DNA from: Williamsia soli
Lineage (GTDB): Bacteria; Actinomycetota; Actinomycetes; Mycobacteriales; Mycobacteriaceae
Length of the DNA stretch: 64,000 nt
Direction: 5' to 3'
NCBI RefSeq assembly: GCF_017377795.1
Contig: NZ_JAFRDR010000005.1
Span: 1-64,000 of the forward strand
Part shown: positions 63,667-64,000 of the stretch, one piece after another
Layout of the letters: each line of letters starts with the position of its first letter
Position numbering within the stretch: the stretch's first letter is position 1
Made by a program: the position numbers and the translations under genes
Notes under the pieces: model-generated
Databases searched by the model: none
Seen by the model: the letters and a program-made list of their open reading frames with translations, nothing else
Told to the model about the DNA's origin: nothing

Positions 63667-64000
63667 ATGTCGGAGATTCCGTCGGTGCCCGTTTCCGAAT
63701 TGCCGGACGATTTCACCGGAGAGACAAGCCGCCTCCTGCTCGATGTCCGAGAGCACGACGAGTGGGAGTCCGGCCACGTGGCCGGGGCGCTGCACATCCC
63801 GCTGGGCGACGTGCCCGCACGCATAGACGAGATCGACCCCGATTCCGAGCTGTTCGTGATCTGTCACGCGGGCGGTCGCTCGGAGCGAGTGCTCGGTTAT
63901 CTGATCCAGCGCGGTTACGAGGGAACCAACGTCAGCGGAGGCATGGCCGCATGGGCAGGCGCAGGCCGGCCGATGCAGACCGGTCCGGGAGGGTCCCGGG
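63667..64000 (+). CDS. rhodanese-like domain protein (cut by window end)
   Basis: The frame from ATG 63667 (GTG 63661 is in phase) runs to the window end without a stop. It encodes a single rhodanese domain: LLLDVREHDEWESGHVAGALHIP and FVICHAGGRSERV with the active-site Cys in CHAGGRS, then SGGMAAWAGAGRP. It is a probable sulphurtransferase. AGG lies just upstream of the start. The remaining C-terminal residues lie beyond the window. Confidence 0.85.
   Translation, partial: MSEIPSVPVSELPDDFTGETSRLLLDVREHDEWESGHVAGALHIPLGDVPARIDEIDPDSELFVICHAGGRSERVLGYLIQRGYEGTNVSGGMAAWAGAGRPMQTGPGGSR

Overview
The window is high-GC (about two-thirds G+C) chromosomal DNA from a mycolic-acid-containing actinobacterium. 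The best fit is Gordonia or a close relative such as Williamsia or Rhodococcus. The evidence is two DUF222/HNH (13E12-type) genes, a cutinase, a LysX lysyl-phosphatidylglycerol synthase fused to lysyl-tRNA synthetase, an AurF-like/FprB pair and a MAB_1171c-type membrane protein. There are no rRNA or tRNA genes, CRISPR array or insertion sequence. Genes near gltBD and sodA lie close to the origin in mycobacteria, so the window may be origin-proximal. This is an inference from gene content.

Region by region. 1-13 kb holds regulators and small-molecule genes: a lipoprotein esterase, an acyltransferase with a TetR regulator and paired operators, a LuxR-type response regulator and a single-domain receiver beside a GAF histidine kinase, two alpha/beta hydrolases, a VOC protein coupled to an MFS exporter, and an EamA/LysR divergent pair. 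12.2-18.5 kb is an accessory-looking patch with a truncated PPOX gene, a secreted protein, an orphan FetB permease, a TetR/P450 pair, a frameshifted DUF1254 gene and an HNH gene preceded by a LexA-type SOS box. 18.5-23 kb carries a drug-export-type ABC pair, a monooxygenase-fold protein, a thioesterase and a two-component system.

23.4-38.4 kb is mostly core metabolism: gltB-gltD (ammonia assimilation), a cutinase, a conserved lysX block (membrane lipid modification), an S4 RNA-binding protein, RraA and succinate-semialdehyde dehydrogenase. 38.4-42.5 kb is a minus-strand copper cassette (YcnI, CopC, CopD) flanked by a basic membrane-anchored histone-H1-like protein and a Lys/Ala-rich protein. 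42.6-50 kb has a TM0106-type nuclease, a Pro/Thr/His-rich surface protein, an XRE/ImmA-IrrE/MAB_1171c trio and the diiron oxygenase-FprB operon. 50-54.4 kb has an SDR, a Gdt1-type cation transporter with an unusual leader, and sodA with a strong terminator.

The most notable system is at 54.7-61.5 kb. Four genes overlap or nearly abut: a Wadjet/MksBEF-type SMC module (JetA, JetB, JetC) and, 3 bases later, an AlkZ-type winged-helix glycosylase-family protein. The JetD nuclease expected in Wadjet is not present in the window. The window ends with a VOC protein, an SppA-type peptidase, a cluster of DnaA boxes in unusually AT-rich DNA (63385-63614) and a rhodanese gene cut by the window edge.
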